DNA of 64,000 nucleotides from CAZKGE01 sp964541695. Lineage in GTDB: Bacteria; Bacillota; Clostridia; Christensenellales; CAG-138. The stretch is from assembly GCA_964541695.1 (NCBI GenBank), contig CAZIRB010000002.1:13463-77462 (forward strand), read 5' to 3'. Shown here in pieces: positions 51,823-60,144 of this stretch. A program made the position numbers and the translations under genes. The notes beneath the pieces were generated by a model. That model made no database searches. It was not told where the DNA came from and saw only the letters and a list, made by a program, of their open reading frames with translations. Position 1 is the first letter of the stretch. Each line of letters opens with the position of its first letter.

Positions 51823-54654
51823 TTACCTTTTCACTTCCTCAACGATATAGGCTTCGATCGAGTCGCCCTCCTGAATATCGTTGAATCCCTCGATGCCGAT
51901 GCCGCACTCGTAGCCCGCGGCGACCTCCTTGGCATCGTCCTTAAACCGCTTGAGCGAGGCGATCTTGCCGTCGTGGACGACGATGCCGCCGCGCACGACG
52001 CGCACCTGCGCGTTTCTCGCGATCTTGCCTTCCTGCACGTACGAGCCCGCGATCGTGCCCACGCCGGACACCTTGAACACGTTGCGCACGGAGGCCGTGC
52101 CGAGTTCCGTCTCTTTAAACACGGGCTTGAACAGGCCCTTCATGGCGTTCTGCACGTCCTCGATGGCGTTGTAGATGATGCGGTACGTGCGCACGTCGAC
52201 GTTCTCTTTCTCGGCCATGGCGCGCGCGCTCGCGTCCGGACGCACGTTGAAGCCGATCACGATCGCGTTCGACGCGGAGGCGAACATGATGTCCGACCCC
52301 GTGATCGCGCCCACGCCGCCGTGGATGCACTTGACGCGGACCTCCTCGTTGCTCAGCTTCTCGAGCGCCTGCTTGACGGCCTCGACGGAGCCCTGAACGT
52401 CCGCCTTGACGATGATATTCAGGTCCTTCAGCTCGCCCTCGGCCATCTGCGTGAACAGATCGTCGAGCGAAACGCGCGACAGGTTCTTAAGCTGCGACAC
52501 CTTGATCTTGTCGAGCCGCTCCTTGGCGACCTGGCGCGAGAGCTTGTCGATCTCGGCCACGTTCATGATGTCGCCCGCGACCGGGACCTCCGAAAAGCCC
52601 AGCACCTCGACCGGCATGGACGGGCCGGCTTCCTCGACCGCGCGGCCGCGGTCGTCCGTCATCGCGCGGACACGGCCGTACGTCGTGCCGGCGACGATCG
52701 GGTCGCCGCGGTGCAGCGTGCCGTTTTGGATCAGCACCGTAGCGATCGGGCCGCGGCCCTTGTCCAGGCGCGCCTCGACGATGGTGCCCTTGGCGAGACG
52801 GTTCGGGTTTGCGCGCAGCTCAAGCACGTCGGCCTGCAACAGCAGCATCTCGAGCAGCGTGTCGAGGTTGAGATGCGTCTTGGCCGAGACCGGCACGCAG
52901 ATCGTCTGGCCGCCCCATTCCTCCGCGACGAGCCCGTACTCCGTCAATTGCTGCTTGACGCGCTCCGGATCCGCCTCCGGCCGGTCCATCTTGTTGATTG
53001 CGACGACGATGGGCACGTTCGCGGCCTTGGCGTGGTTGATCGCCTCGACGGTCTGCGGCATGATGCCGTCGTCCGCGGCGACGACGAGGATGACGATGTC
53101 CGTTACCTGCGCGCCGCGCGCGCGCATCGATGTGAACGCCTCGTGGCCGGGCGTGTCGATGAACGTGATCGTCCGGCCGTTCTTCTGGACGGTGTAGGCG
53201 CCGATGTGCTGCGTGATGCCGCCCGCCTCGCCCTCCGTGACGGAGCTGTTGCGGATTGCGTCGAGCAGCGAGGTCTTGCCGTGGTCGACGTGGCCCATGA
53301 TCGTGACCACGGGCGGACGGATGACGAGCGTCTCCGGCGCGTCGGTGTCGTCGCTGCTTTCGGTGAGCACGTCCTCGTAAGTTTTCGTCAGCTTCTGCTC
53401 GAGCCCGATGCCGAAATCGGAGGCAATGACCGCGCAGGTGTCGAAATCGAGCTCCTGGTTGATCGTGGCCATGATGCCGAGCAGGAACAGCTTCTTGATG
53501 ATCTGCGCGGCGGGCTTGCCGAGCTTCTCGGACAGGTCCTTGACGGAGATCATCTCGGTCGTGAGCACGGCCTTTTCGATGATGACGGGCTCGGGCCTTG
53601 CCATCATCTGCTTCGCCTTGCGCGGACGGCGGGAGCCGGTCGGCGCGTCCTCGTCCCAGGCGCGCGCGTCGGGCGCGGTCTCGCGCTGCAGCGCTTTCTT
53701 GTTCTTCGACTTCTTGTCGTTATCGTAGGTGCGCGTATAGCTGCTCTTGTTCGGATCGTAATTGCTCACGCGCTCCTTCGTGCCGGCTGCCGGCGCTGCG
53801 GCCGGCGTGCGCGGCGCGCCGCCCGGCGCTCGCGGCGCAAACCCGCCCTGCGGGCGCGGCGCAAAGCCTCCCGTTTGCGGACGCGGCGCATAGCCGCCCT
53901 GCTGCGGGCGCGGGCCGTAGCCGCCCTGCTGCGGACGCTGCTGGTAGCCGCCCTGCTGCGGGCGCGGCGCATAGCCGCCCTGCTGCGGACGCGGACCGTA
54001 ACCGCCCTGCTGCTGCGGACGCTGCTGGTAACCGCCCTGCTGGGGCGGGCGCGGCGCATAGCCGCCCTGCTGCGGACGCTGTTGGTAGCCGCCCTGCTGC
54101 GGCGGACGCGGGGCATAGCCGCCGGGTTCGCGCGGCGCGTTCGGCCTGCGGTCGGGCGTCTGCTGAATGGGGCGCGCCTCATAGCCGCCCCGCTGCGGCG
54201 CGGACGGCTTTGCCTCAGGCTTGACCTCGGCTTTCACCTCGGGCTTTGGCGCTGCCTCCTCGGCAGCCTTCGGCTCCGCAGCCTCCGGCCGTTCCTGCGC
54301 CTGCGGCTGGGCGGTCTTAACCTCGGGCTCCGCCCGGTGCACGACCTGCGGCTCCGGCTCGGGCGCCTTGACCTCCGCGGCGGGAGGCGCGGCCTCCTCG
54401 TCGCTGCCGCCGACATGCACGGCGCCGTCCTTTTCGGACAGCAGCATTTCGCGCAGCCGCTCCTGGCGCTCGCGCTCGATACGGGCCTTCCGCTCCGCTT
54501 CCTCCTTTTCGAGGAGCGTCTTTTCGGCGCTCTTGACCGCGGTAATCAGATCGGATACGCCCGAATGGGCCTTTCCGATCCGTTCCATGAGGCCGGCGAG
54601 GCCCTCGGTCAGCTCGGCGGAAGTCTCCGCAAAGTTCTTATTCGACATCAGCAT
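51823..54654 (-). CDS. infB: Translation initiation factor IF-2 with PQGY-rich N-terminal repeats
   Basis: IF-2 is the GTPase that places initiator tRNA on the ribosome. The 943-residue protein has the G domain (IMGHVDHGKTSLLDAIR, FIDTPGHEAFTSMRARG, AINKMDRPEADP, VSAKT) and domains II-IV at the C-terminus. The N-terminus is variable: a charged Glu/Lys/Pro/Ala part (about 50-150), then a Gly-Tyr-Pro-Gln-Arg repeat region (about 154-282) with 11 GGY or GGF units such as QQGGYAPRP and QQGGYQQRP. Two ATGs (54654, 54648) are possible starts. Confidence 0.97.
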   Translation of the reverse strand: MLMSNKNFAETSAELTEGLAGLMERIGKAHSGVSDLITAVKSAEKTLLEKEEAERKARIERERQERLREMLLSEKDGAVHVGGSDEEAAPPAAEVKAPEPEPQVVHRAEPEVKTAQPQAQERPEAAEPKAAEEAAPKPEVKAEVKPEAKPSAPQRGGYEARPIQQTPDRRPNAPREPGGYAPRPPQQGGYQQRPQQGGYAPRPPQQGGYQQRPQQQGGYGPRPQQGGYAPRPQQGGYQQRPQQGGYGPRPQQGGYAPRPQTGGFAPRPQGGFAPRAPGGAPRTPAAAPAAGTKERVSNYDPNKSSYTRTYDNDKKSKNKKALQRETAPDARAWDEDAPTGSRRPRKAKQMMARPEPVIIEKAVLTTEMISVKDLSEKLGKPAAQIIKKLFLLGIMATINQELDFDTCAVIASDFGIGLEQKLTKTYEDVLTESSDDTDAPETLVIRPPVVTIMGHVDHGKTSLLDAIRNSSVTEGEAGGITQHIGAYTVQKNGRTITFIDTPGHEAFTSMRARGAQVTDIVILVVAADDGIMPQTVEAINHAKAANVPIVVAINKMDRPEADPERVKQQLTEYGLVAEEWGGQTICVPVSAKTHLNLDTLLEMLLLQADVLELRANPNRLAKGTIVEARLDKGRGPIATVLIQNGTLHRGDPIVAGTTYGRVRAMTDDRGRAVEEAGPSMPVEVLGFSEVPVAGDIMNVAEIDKLSRQVAKERLDKIKVSQLKNLSRVSLDDLFTQMAEGELKDLNIIVKADVQGSVEAVKQALEKLSNEEVRVKCIHGGVGAITGSDIMFASASNAIVIGFNVRPDASARAMAEKENVDVRTYRIIYNAIEDVQNAMKGLFKPVFKETELGTASVRNVFKVSGVGTIAGSYVQEGKIARNAQVRVVRGGIVVHDGKIASLKRFKDDAKEVAAGYECGIGIEGFNDIQEGDSIEAYIVEEVKR
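53809..54195 (-). repeat. In-frame short tandem repeats encoding the IF-2 PQGY region
   Basis: A stretch of about 390 bp inside infB made of imperfect 24-33 bp units encoding QQGGYxPRP and QQGGYQQRP. The units keep frame, so the repeats are coding and not a CRISPR array. Confidence 0.85.
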
Positions 54655-54982
54655 CTACCCCCGGTGCAGCGCGCCCGGCCGTCAAAGCCGCGTACGCGCC
54701 GATAATCATGTTCGCAAAGTTCTTATCCGTAATCGCAAGCACCATGCGGCCGTTTTTTCCGATCATGCCGCCCGCGTCGGGTACGAGTATCATGGGAACG
54801 CCGTGCGCGCGGCACGCGTCCGCGTATCGTTTCTTCGCGTTTTCGGCCGCCGCCGCGTCCAGCAGCACGAGCTGCGCCTTGCCCGCGCGGATCAGCTTTT
54901 CGACGCAAAACGCGCCGGACGCGCATTTGCCCGCGCGCATGCTCAAGCCCACCGCGTTTCTCAGCTTATCCTGCGCCGACAA
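54638..54982 (-). CDS. ylxQ: L7Ae-like ribosomal protein YlxQ
   Basis: A 114-residue L7Ae/L30e family protein that may bind kink-turn RNA. It has LRNAVGLSMRAGKCASGAFCVEKLIRAGKAQLVLLDAAA and a downstream PDAGGMIGKNGRM. It lies between rnpM (ylxR) and infB, overlapping both. The start is TTG with GAGG 9 nt upstream. Its target RNA is unknown. Confidence 0.9.
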   Translation of the reverse strand: MSAQDKLRNAVGLSMRAGKCASGAFCVEKLIRAGKAQLVLLDAAAAENAKKRYADACRAHGVPMILVPDAGGMIGKNGRMVLAITDKNFANMIIGAYAALTAGRAAPGVDADVE

Positions 54983-55238
54983 TCGAAAACGCCTCTTTCA
55001 GTTCCTCGATCAGCTCAGGCTCGATCTTCGCCTCGAGCGCACGCTCGAGCGCGCGCGTCTTGACGGCCTTGTTCAGGCAGTCCACGCTGCCGCACAGGTA
55101 GGCGCCGCGGCCGTTAGCCCGGCCGGTCCTGTCCCGCACGACGGGGCCTTCCGGCGTGCGCACGATGCGCACGAGCTCTTTTTTGGGGCGCATCTGGCGG
55201 CAGGCCACACACATGCGCATCGGAATCTTCTTCGGCAA
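54966..55238 (-). CDS. rnpM: YlxR family RNA-binding protein (RnpM)
   Basis: A 90-residue protein of the YlxR family, reported in Bacillus to bind and modulate RNase P. The N-terminal MRMCVACRQMRPKKELVRIVR and GRANGRGAYLCGSVDCLNKAV (the GRGAY motif) are typical. TTG start with GGGAG 7 nt upstream. It follows nusA and overlaps ylxQ. Confidence 0.92.
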   Translation of the reverse strand: MPKKIPMRMCVACRQMRPKKELVRIVRTPEGPVVRDRTGRANGRGAYLCGSVDCLNKAVKTRALERALEAKIEPELIEELKEAFSIVGAG

Positions 55239-55242
55239 GACG

Positions 55243-56328
55243 CTACTCCCTGTCCCTTCTGTCCGCGCCGGCGTCCAGGATCGACTCCATGGCCTCCTCG
55301 GCCTGCGACTGGTTCTTGATGTCGATCTTCCAGCCGGTCAGTTTCGCGGCAAGGCGCGCGTTCTGCCCCTCCTTGCCGATCGCCAGCGAAAGCTGGTTGT
55401 CCGGCACGATGACCTTGGCGGCCTTCTCCTCCTCGTTGATGTACACCATCAGCACCTTGGCCGGGCTGAGCGCCTTGGCGATGTACACGGCCGAGTCGGG
55501 GTCCCACTCGATGATGTCGATCTTCTCGTTGTGCAACTCGGCCACGATGCGCTCGACGCGCGAGCCGCGCTGGCCCACGCAAGCGCCGACCGCGTCGACC
55601 TGCATATCGGTCGAGTACACGGCGACCTTCGTGCGGAAGCCCGCCTCGCGTGCGATCGACTTGATCTGCACGACGCCGGACTGGATCTCCGGCACCTCGA
55701 GCTCGAACAGCCGCTTGACCAGGCCCGGGTGCGTGCGCGACACGACGACCTGCGGCCCTTTATTGTCCTTGCGCACCTCGAGCACGTACACCTTAATGCG
55801 GTCGTTGTTCTCGTACGTTTCGCCCGGAATCATCTCGTTGTTGGTCAGGATGCCGTCGGTCCGGCCGAGCTCGACGTACGCGTTGCCCTTTTCGACGCGC
55901 TGCACGATCGCGGTGAGGACCTCGTTCTCCTTCTCGACATACTCCTCGTAGATCACGCCGCGCTCGGCCTCGCGGATGCGCTGCACGACGACCTGCTTGG
56001 CCGTCTGCGCCGCGATGCGGCCGAAATCGCGCGTCTTGACCTCCTCCTCGAGCACGTCGCCGACCTCGTAGAGCGGATTGACGCGCTTGGCGTCCTCGAG
56101 CTGGATCTCGTTGTTCGGGTTCTCGACCGTTTCGACGACGGTCTTGCTCGCAAAAATCTGAATATCTCCGGTATCGGGATCGATCTCGGCGCGCACGTTC
56201 GCGTTCGACCCGTAATTGCGCTTATAGGCGGAAATCAGCGCGGCCTCGATGGCATGGATCAGGATATCCTTGTTGATGCCCCTCTCCTTTTCCAACGCGT
56301 TCAACGCTTCGATAAACGCAGCATTCAT
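55243..56328 (-). CDS. nusA: Transcription termination/antitermination protein NusA
   Basis: NusA binds RNA polymerase and nascent RNA and stimulates pausing and intrinsic termination. The 361-residue protein has the N-terminal polymerase-binding domain (EALNALEKERGINKDILIHAIEAALISAYKR), an S1 domain, and KH1/KH2 domains (DAVGACVGQRGSRVERIVAEL, IGKEGQNARLAAKLTGWKIDI). It lacks the E. coli-type acidic repeats, as usual in Firmicutes. It follows rimP in a transcript with a leader hairpin that may be NusA-dependent. Confidence 0.97.
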   Translation of the reverse strand: MNAAFIEALNALEKERGINKDILIHAIEAALISAYKRNYGSNANVRAEIDPDTGDIQIFASKTVVETVENPNNEIQLEDAKRVNPLYEVGDVLEEEVKTRDFGRIAAQTAKQVVVQRIREAERGVIYEEYVEKENEVLTAIVQRVEKGNAYVELGRTDGILTNNEMIPGETYENNDRIKVYVLEVRKDNKGPQVVVSRTHPGLVKRLFELEVPEIQSGVVQIKSIAREAGFRTKVAVYSTDMQVDAVGACVGQRGSRVERIVAELHNEKIDIIEWDPDSAVYIAKALSPAKVLMVYINEEEKAAKVIVPDNQLSLAIGKEGQNARLAAKLTGWKIDIKNQSQAEEAMESILDAGADRRDRE

Positions 56329-56356
56329 GTGTTCAAACCACTCCTTCTCGCAAGAT

Positions 56357-56814
56357 TCAAAATACGATGTTCGGCTTGATCAAAGCGGCGTCCTTTTTCA
56401 GCACGACGACCGGGTCGCTCTGCCCCGCCGGCCGAACGGTGAACGCGGCCCCGTCGAACGAGATCAGCTCGCCGACAAGCTCCTTCTTGCCGTTTTGCGG
56501 CGCGTAGAGCTTGACCACGATCTCCTTGCCGAGTTTCGCGTAAAATCCGCGTCCTTTTTCAGCGGCCGGTCCAGCCCCAGGCTGGAGACGGACAGGTAAT
56601 ACGGCTGCCCGATCGGATCGGCCTCGTCCAAAATCGGGTCGACCCTGCGGCTCACGCGCTCGCAGTCGTCGATCGAAACGCCCTCCGGCCGGTCGATATA
56701 CAGCGTCAGCACCCAGTTGCCGTACTCCTTCACAAACTCCACGTCGTAGAGCGTAAAGCCGAGTTCCTCCACGGCCGGGCGCGCGAGCGCGGCAACCGTT
56801 TCCGTCGTTTTCAA
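56357..56814 (-). pseudogene. rimP: Ribosome maturation factor RimP, frame broken by a 1-nt deletion
   Basis: RimP helps 30S assembly. The N-terminal part reads LTLYIDRPEGVSIDDCERVSRRVDPILDE and SSLGLDRPLKKDADFTRN, normal for the family. At 56532-56533 a base is missing: AAC-TCGGC should be AAC-CTCGGC to give FTRNLGKE. After this the frame shifts; the family sequence continues as LGKEIVVKLYAPQNGKKELVGELISFDG in the other frame, ending at 56357. The start is best placed at a TTG (56814) with GGAGG 8 nt upstream. Either a sequencing or assembly error or a true frameshift explains this. Confidence 0.88.
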
Positions 56815-56830
56815 GTGTAAATCCTCCGCT

Positions 56831-56862
56831 TTCAAAACGAAAGAGTGGGTTTTTCCCACTCT
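56831..56862 (-). terminator. Leader terminator/attenuator of the rimP-nusA operon
   Basis: An 8-bp stem (56842-56849 with 56855-56862, loop of five T on plus) lies between the operon promoter and the rimP ribosome site. On the minus strand it is followed by TTCGTTTT, an interrupted U tract of the type that needs NusA. Confidence 0.75.
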
Positions 56863-56892
56863 CCCCGTCAACTTCACAACACCAACAGCATG

Positions 56893-56921
56893 ATTTTAGC
56901 ACAAAAAAAGCGGGAATGCAA
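56893..56921 (-). promoter_or_regulatory. Predicted sigma-A promoter of the rimP-nusA-infB operon
   Basis: TTGCAT at 56916-56921 and TAAAAT at 56893-56898 with a 17-bp spacer. The expected start near 56886 leaves a 70-nt leader containing the hairpin at 56842-56862. Confidence 0.78.
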
Positions 56922-57084
56922 GCAAAAATGCGGACGGCAATCGCGGGTCGCGGCCGTTTTCGGCGTCGGCGCGGGGAACGATCTCGTAAGGATCGATTTT
57001 CAGTGGTGCCGGTTACCAATGGTATCCATCCCCGTAGTATCCGTTCCCTCGGCGCCCGCCGGCGCGCCGGCCTTCCACCGAGCT

Positions 57085-58152
57085 TTACCGCGCCGCCGGC
57101 CGCGTTCTGCCGCGATCGCCGGGCACGACGCAGAAGCTCCAGCGGTCGCGCTTGTCCTGGATCGAAAGCAGCACGTCACCCGTGTCCGGGAGTATGGCGG
57201 ACTTGTAGACGGACTTACTGTTCTCCCGGATATTGGACGGGATATTCAGCTCCTCCTCCAGCACCCAGTCGGCGTCCGGCCGCTCCGCGCGCGCCCAGAA
57301 GATTTTGTTGGGGCCCGCGTTTTCCAGGGTGCGGAGCATAAACAATCCGACCAGCCCGCCCGCTTTATCGGCGATCGGTTTGGGATCGTACTTGTCGTAC
57401 CCGTCCGCCGCGGCGACCGCGATATGCCAAATCGTCATGTTTTCCGGGATGCCGACGCACCGCAGCACGCGGTCAAAATTCCAGTCCGTCGGCGTTTTCC
57501 CGCGCGAAAGGAGGATGTCGCCGCCGCACTCCGTGGTCAAACGCACATGATAAAAATAATATTCCCCGCCGGACCGGATGATCGCCGGCGATATTAAGGA
57601 ATCCTCAACCGAAGCGACGACCTTCTCGGCCGGCGTCCAGCCCGCGCCGTCCGCGGAAGACCGACAGTAGATCGTTTTACTGTTGGAGCCGTCCGTATAG
57701 ATCGAATCGCGGTAGAACACGTACAGGCGTTCGCCGTCGGCGAAAAGAAACGGGTCGGAGAGGAAGTTGCCGAGCTTCTTTATTTTGGAATAGGAGAGCG
57801 GATTGCCGCGAATTCCGCGCATTGAAAATATGCTGTCCCCAAAATACACGCAGGGGTTTTCATAGGCGTCGACCGAATATGGGTACGGAGAAAGCACCAT
57901 CCAGTACTTGTCCCTCCACACCGTGACGTCCGGATGCACGGCCTGCGACGACCCGTCGTACGTTTGGAAATACACGCGCGGGATGCCGTCCTTTTTTGCG
58001 TCACGGCGGTTAAAAAAGGCGACCGCGCGCGCCAGCGGCTTGGGAACGGGGACCTTGAACAGCCCGTAAAACATGTAGTAATAGTACCGGATCAGGTTCT
58101 CGTACTTGCTGGCGATTCGCTGCCGCCTTGCCGTATCCATCCGCCGTCGCAA
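57085..58152 (-). CDS. Unrecognised protein with predicted five-bladed beta-propeller (glycosidase-like fold)
   Basis: A protein of about 355 residues with no signal peptide. A basic, aromatic N-terminus (SKYENLIRYYYYMFYGLFKVPVPK) may contact membrane. From about residue 60 it shows repeated blades typical of arabinanase/levansucrase-like propellers: VHPDVTVWRDKYWMVLSPYP, SDPFLFADGERLYVFYRD, ISPAIIRSGGEYYFYHV and GLVGLFML. I cannot assign a family or catalytic residues with confidence. The start may be TTG 58152 (GGGGGG 7 nt upstream) or ATG 58140. It lies between pgsA and the nusA operon and could act on a surface glycan. Confidence 0.6.
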   Translation of the reverse strand: MRRRMDTARRQRIASKYENLIRYYYYMFYGLFKVPVPKPLARAVAFFNRRDAKKDGIPRVYFQTYDGSSQAVHPDVTVWRDKYWMVLSPYPYSVDAYENPCVYFGDSIFSMRGIRGNPLSYSKIKKLGNFLSDPFLFADGERLYVFYRDSIYTDGSNSKTIYCRSSADGAGWTPAEKVVASVEDSLISPAIIRSGGEYYFYHVRLTTECGGDILLSRGKTPTDWNFDRVLRCVGIPENMTIWHIAVAAADGYDKYDPKPIADKAGGLVGLFMLRTLENAGPNKIFWARAERPDADWVLEEELNIPSNIRENSKSVYKSAILPDTGDVLLSIQDKRDRWSFCVVPGDRGRTRPAAR

Positions 58153-58175
58153 TAATTTTCCCCCCAATATATCGT

Positions 58176-58202
58176 GCGGACGGCGCTAAATGCGCCGTCC
58201 GC
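58176..58202 (-). other. Perfect 11-bp hairpin over the pgsA stop without U tract
   Basis: Arms 58176-58186 and 58192-58202 pair perfectly around a 5-nt loop that includes the pgsA stop region. No T run follows on the minus strand, so it is not a standard terminator. Confidence 0.55.
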
Positions 58203-58716
58203 CGAACTGCAGCACCGCGTAGTGCACGAGCGCGACGTAGGATAGCGCCGCCGCCGCAATCAGGATGTAAATGTTCCACGGCTCGACGCCGACCGAGAAG
58301 AACGAAACCAGCGTCAGCACCGTGCCCGCCGCGAAAAAACCAGTGGCCAGTTTGCCGACCCAGTCCGCGTACACGATCACGCTGCGCCGCATCAGGAATA
58401 TGCCGCCCGCGACCATCAACAGCTCCTTAAACGCGACGAGCACGAGGATCACCAGGTACACTGGCCGCTGCTTCGCGCCGAATATGCAGACGAGCGCGGC
58501 CACGGTGAGCAATTTATCGGCCAGCGGGTCGAGCAGCTTGCCGAGGTTTGAGATCCAGTTGTACCGGCGCGCGAGCCGCCCGTCCATCACATCCGAAAAA
58601 AACGCGAACACATACACGGCCAGCGCGGCGACGTAGCGCTGCTGCCGGAACAGCGCCCAGAACACGCCGACCAATAGAATCCGGAAAAACGATATGATGT
58701 TCGGGATGTGGTGCAT
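58186..58716 (-). CDS. pgsA: CDP-alcohol phosphatidyltransferase (PgsA type)
   Basis: A 176-residue integral membrane enzyme, probably CDP-diacylglycerol-glycerol-3-phosphate phosphatidyltransferase, which makes phosphatidylglycerol phosphate. The full family motif is present: DVMDGRLARRYNWISNLGKLLDPLADK (D-x2-DG-x2-AR-x8-G-x3-D-x3-D). About six membrane segments. Its start overlaps the oadA stop by 1 bp (TAATG). The exact alcohol substrate is inferred. Confidence 0.88.
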   Translation of the reverse strand: MHHIPNIISFFRILLVGVFWALFRQQRYVAALAVYVFAFFSDVMDGRLARRYNWISNLGKLLDPLADKLLTVAALVCIFGAKQRPVYLVILVLVAFKELLMVAGGIFLMRRSVIVYADWVGKLATGFFAAGTVLTLVSFFSVGVEPWNIYILIAAAALSYVALVHYAVLQFGGRRI

Positions 58717-60131
58717 TATTGCGTCAGATCCTCCACAACAAGCGTGCGCAGCGTGTTCTCGCCGAGCATGACGGGCGAGGGATCGCGCTGCTCGCGCATC
58801 TCAAAGAACTTCATCGCAACCTGCGGGAACAGGGCGTAGCTGAGCACGTCCTCCTCCTGCCGGCAGTATTGCCCGATCTCCTCCTGATATTTCGCCAGCT
58901 CCGGCTGCAGCAGGTCCGCAGGACGGCACGTGATCACCTCGTCGTCGCCGATGGCGAGCTTACGCACCTCCTCGTTGACCTTGCCGGGCAAAAGCCCGTA
59001 CTCGCCGCGCAGCAGCGCCTTCGACTCGCGCGGGAACGTGCTGTACCGCTTGCCGGAGATGATGTTCATCACGGCCTGCGTGCCGACGATCTGGCTCGTG
59101 GGCGTGACGAGCGGCGGGTACCCGAAGTCCTCGCGCACGCGCGGAATCTCCGCGAGCACGTCGTAGTACGCCTCCTCGCGGCCCGCCTGCTTGAGCTGCG
59201 AAATCAGGTTGGACAGCATGCCGCCGGGCACCTGGTACAGAAGCGTGTTCGTGTCCACGCGCAGCGCCTTGGTCGAGATCGTCCCGTCCTCGATCATGCG
59301 CTCCGCCACGGGCCGCATGAGCTTGGCGGCCTCGGCGAGTTTGCCGAGGTCGAGCCCGGTGTCGCGGTTCGTGCCCTTGAGTGTGGCGACCATGGGCTCC
59401 GTCGCCGGCTGCGCCGTGCCGTTGCCGAACGGCGAGAGCGCCGTGTCGAGTATGTCCGCGCCGGCCTGGATGCCCATCAGGTACGTCATGTCGCCCGTGC
59501 CGGTCGAGTTGTGCGTGTGCAGATGGATCGGCACGGAGACCTCCTTCTTCAGCCGCGTCACGAGCGAGTACGCCGCCTGCGGCAAAAGCAGGTTTGCCAT
59601 GTCCTTGATGCAGATCACGTCCGCGCCCATCTGCTCGAGCTCCTTGGCGAGCTTGACGAAATACGTCTCGTTGTGCACGGGGCTGATCGTATAGCTGATC
59701 GCGGGCTCGCAGATGCCGCCGTATTTCTTCGTAAAGCGGATCGCGGCCTCAAGGTTTCTCGTGTCGTTCAGCGCGTCGAATATGCGGATGACATCGACGC
59801 CGTTCTCGATCGCCTTGCGGCAGAACTGCTCGACGACGTCGTCCGCGTAGTGCTTATAGCCCAGTATGTTCTGGCCGCGGAACAGCATCTGCAGCTTCGT
59901 CTTGGGCAGCGCCTTGCGCAGCGTGCGCAGCCGCTCCCACGGGTCCTCGTTGAGGAAGCGCAGGCAGGTGTCGAACGTCGCGCCGCCCCAGACCTCAAGC
60001 GACCAGAAGCCGACACTGTCGAGTATCTCGCACGCGGGCAGCATGTCCTCGGTGCGCATGCGCGTCGCGGCGAGCGACTGGTGCGCGTCGCGGAATATCG
60101 TGTCGGTAATCAATACCCTCTTCATTTCCAT
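58716..60131 (-). CDS. oadA: Oxaloacetate decarboxylase alpha subunit (carboxyltransferase)
   Basis: The carboxyltransferase that moves CO2 from oxaloacetate (or a related acid) to biotin. The 471-residue protein has the HMGL-like barrel with LITDTIFRDAHQSLAATRMRTEDML, EVWGGATFDTCLRFL, LFRGQNILGYKHYADD, CIKDMANLL and HLHTHNSTGTG. Unlike some relatives it has no biotin domain of its own: that is encoded by the next gene upstream. It could also act as a pyruvate carboxylase B subunit; with an OadG-like neighbour the sodium-pump type is more likely. AAGGAG lies 9 nt before the ATG. Confidence 0.92.
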   Translation of the reverse strand: MEMKRVLITDTIFRDAHQSLAATRMRTEDMLPACEILDSVGFWSLEVWGGATFDTCLRFLNEDPWERLRTLRKALPKTKLQMLFRGQNILGYKHYADDVVEQFCRKAIENGVDVIRIFDALNDTRNLEAAIRFTKKYGGICEPAISYTISPVHNETYFVKLAKELEQMGADVICIKDMANLLLPQAAYSLVTRLKKEVSVPIHLHTHNSTGTGDMTYLMGIQAGADILDTALSPFGNGTAQPATEPMVATLKGTNRDTGLDLGKLAEAAKLMRPVAERMIEDGTISTKALRVDTNTLLYQVPGGMLSNLISQLKQAGREEAYYDVLAEIPRVREDFGYPPLVTPTSQIVGTQAVMNIISGKRYSTFPRESKALLRGEYGLLPGKVNEEVRKLAIGDDEVITCRPADLLQPELAKYQEEIGQYCRQEEDVLSYALFPQVAMKFFEMREQRDPSPVMLGENTLRTLVVEDLTQ

Positions 60132-60144
60132 TGCCGTTAACTCC

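Noticed and set aside
53809..54195. CRISPR-like spaced repeats
   Set aside because: The units are in-frame, imperfect and encode the PQGY region of IF-2.
51973..54705. Plus-strand open frame of about 910 codons
   Set aside because: It lies exactly opposite infB and arises from GC-rich codon use; it has Arg/Leu/His-rich composition and no known motif.
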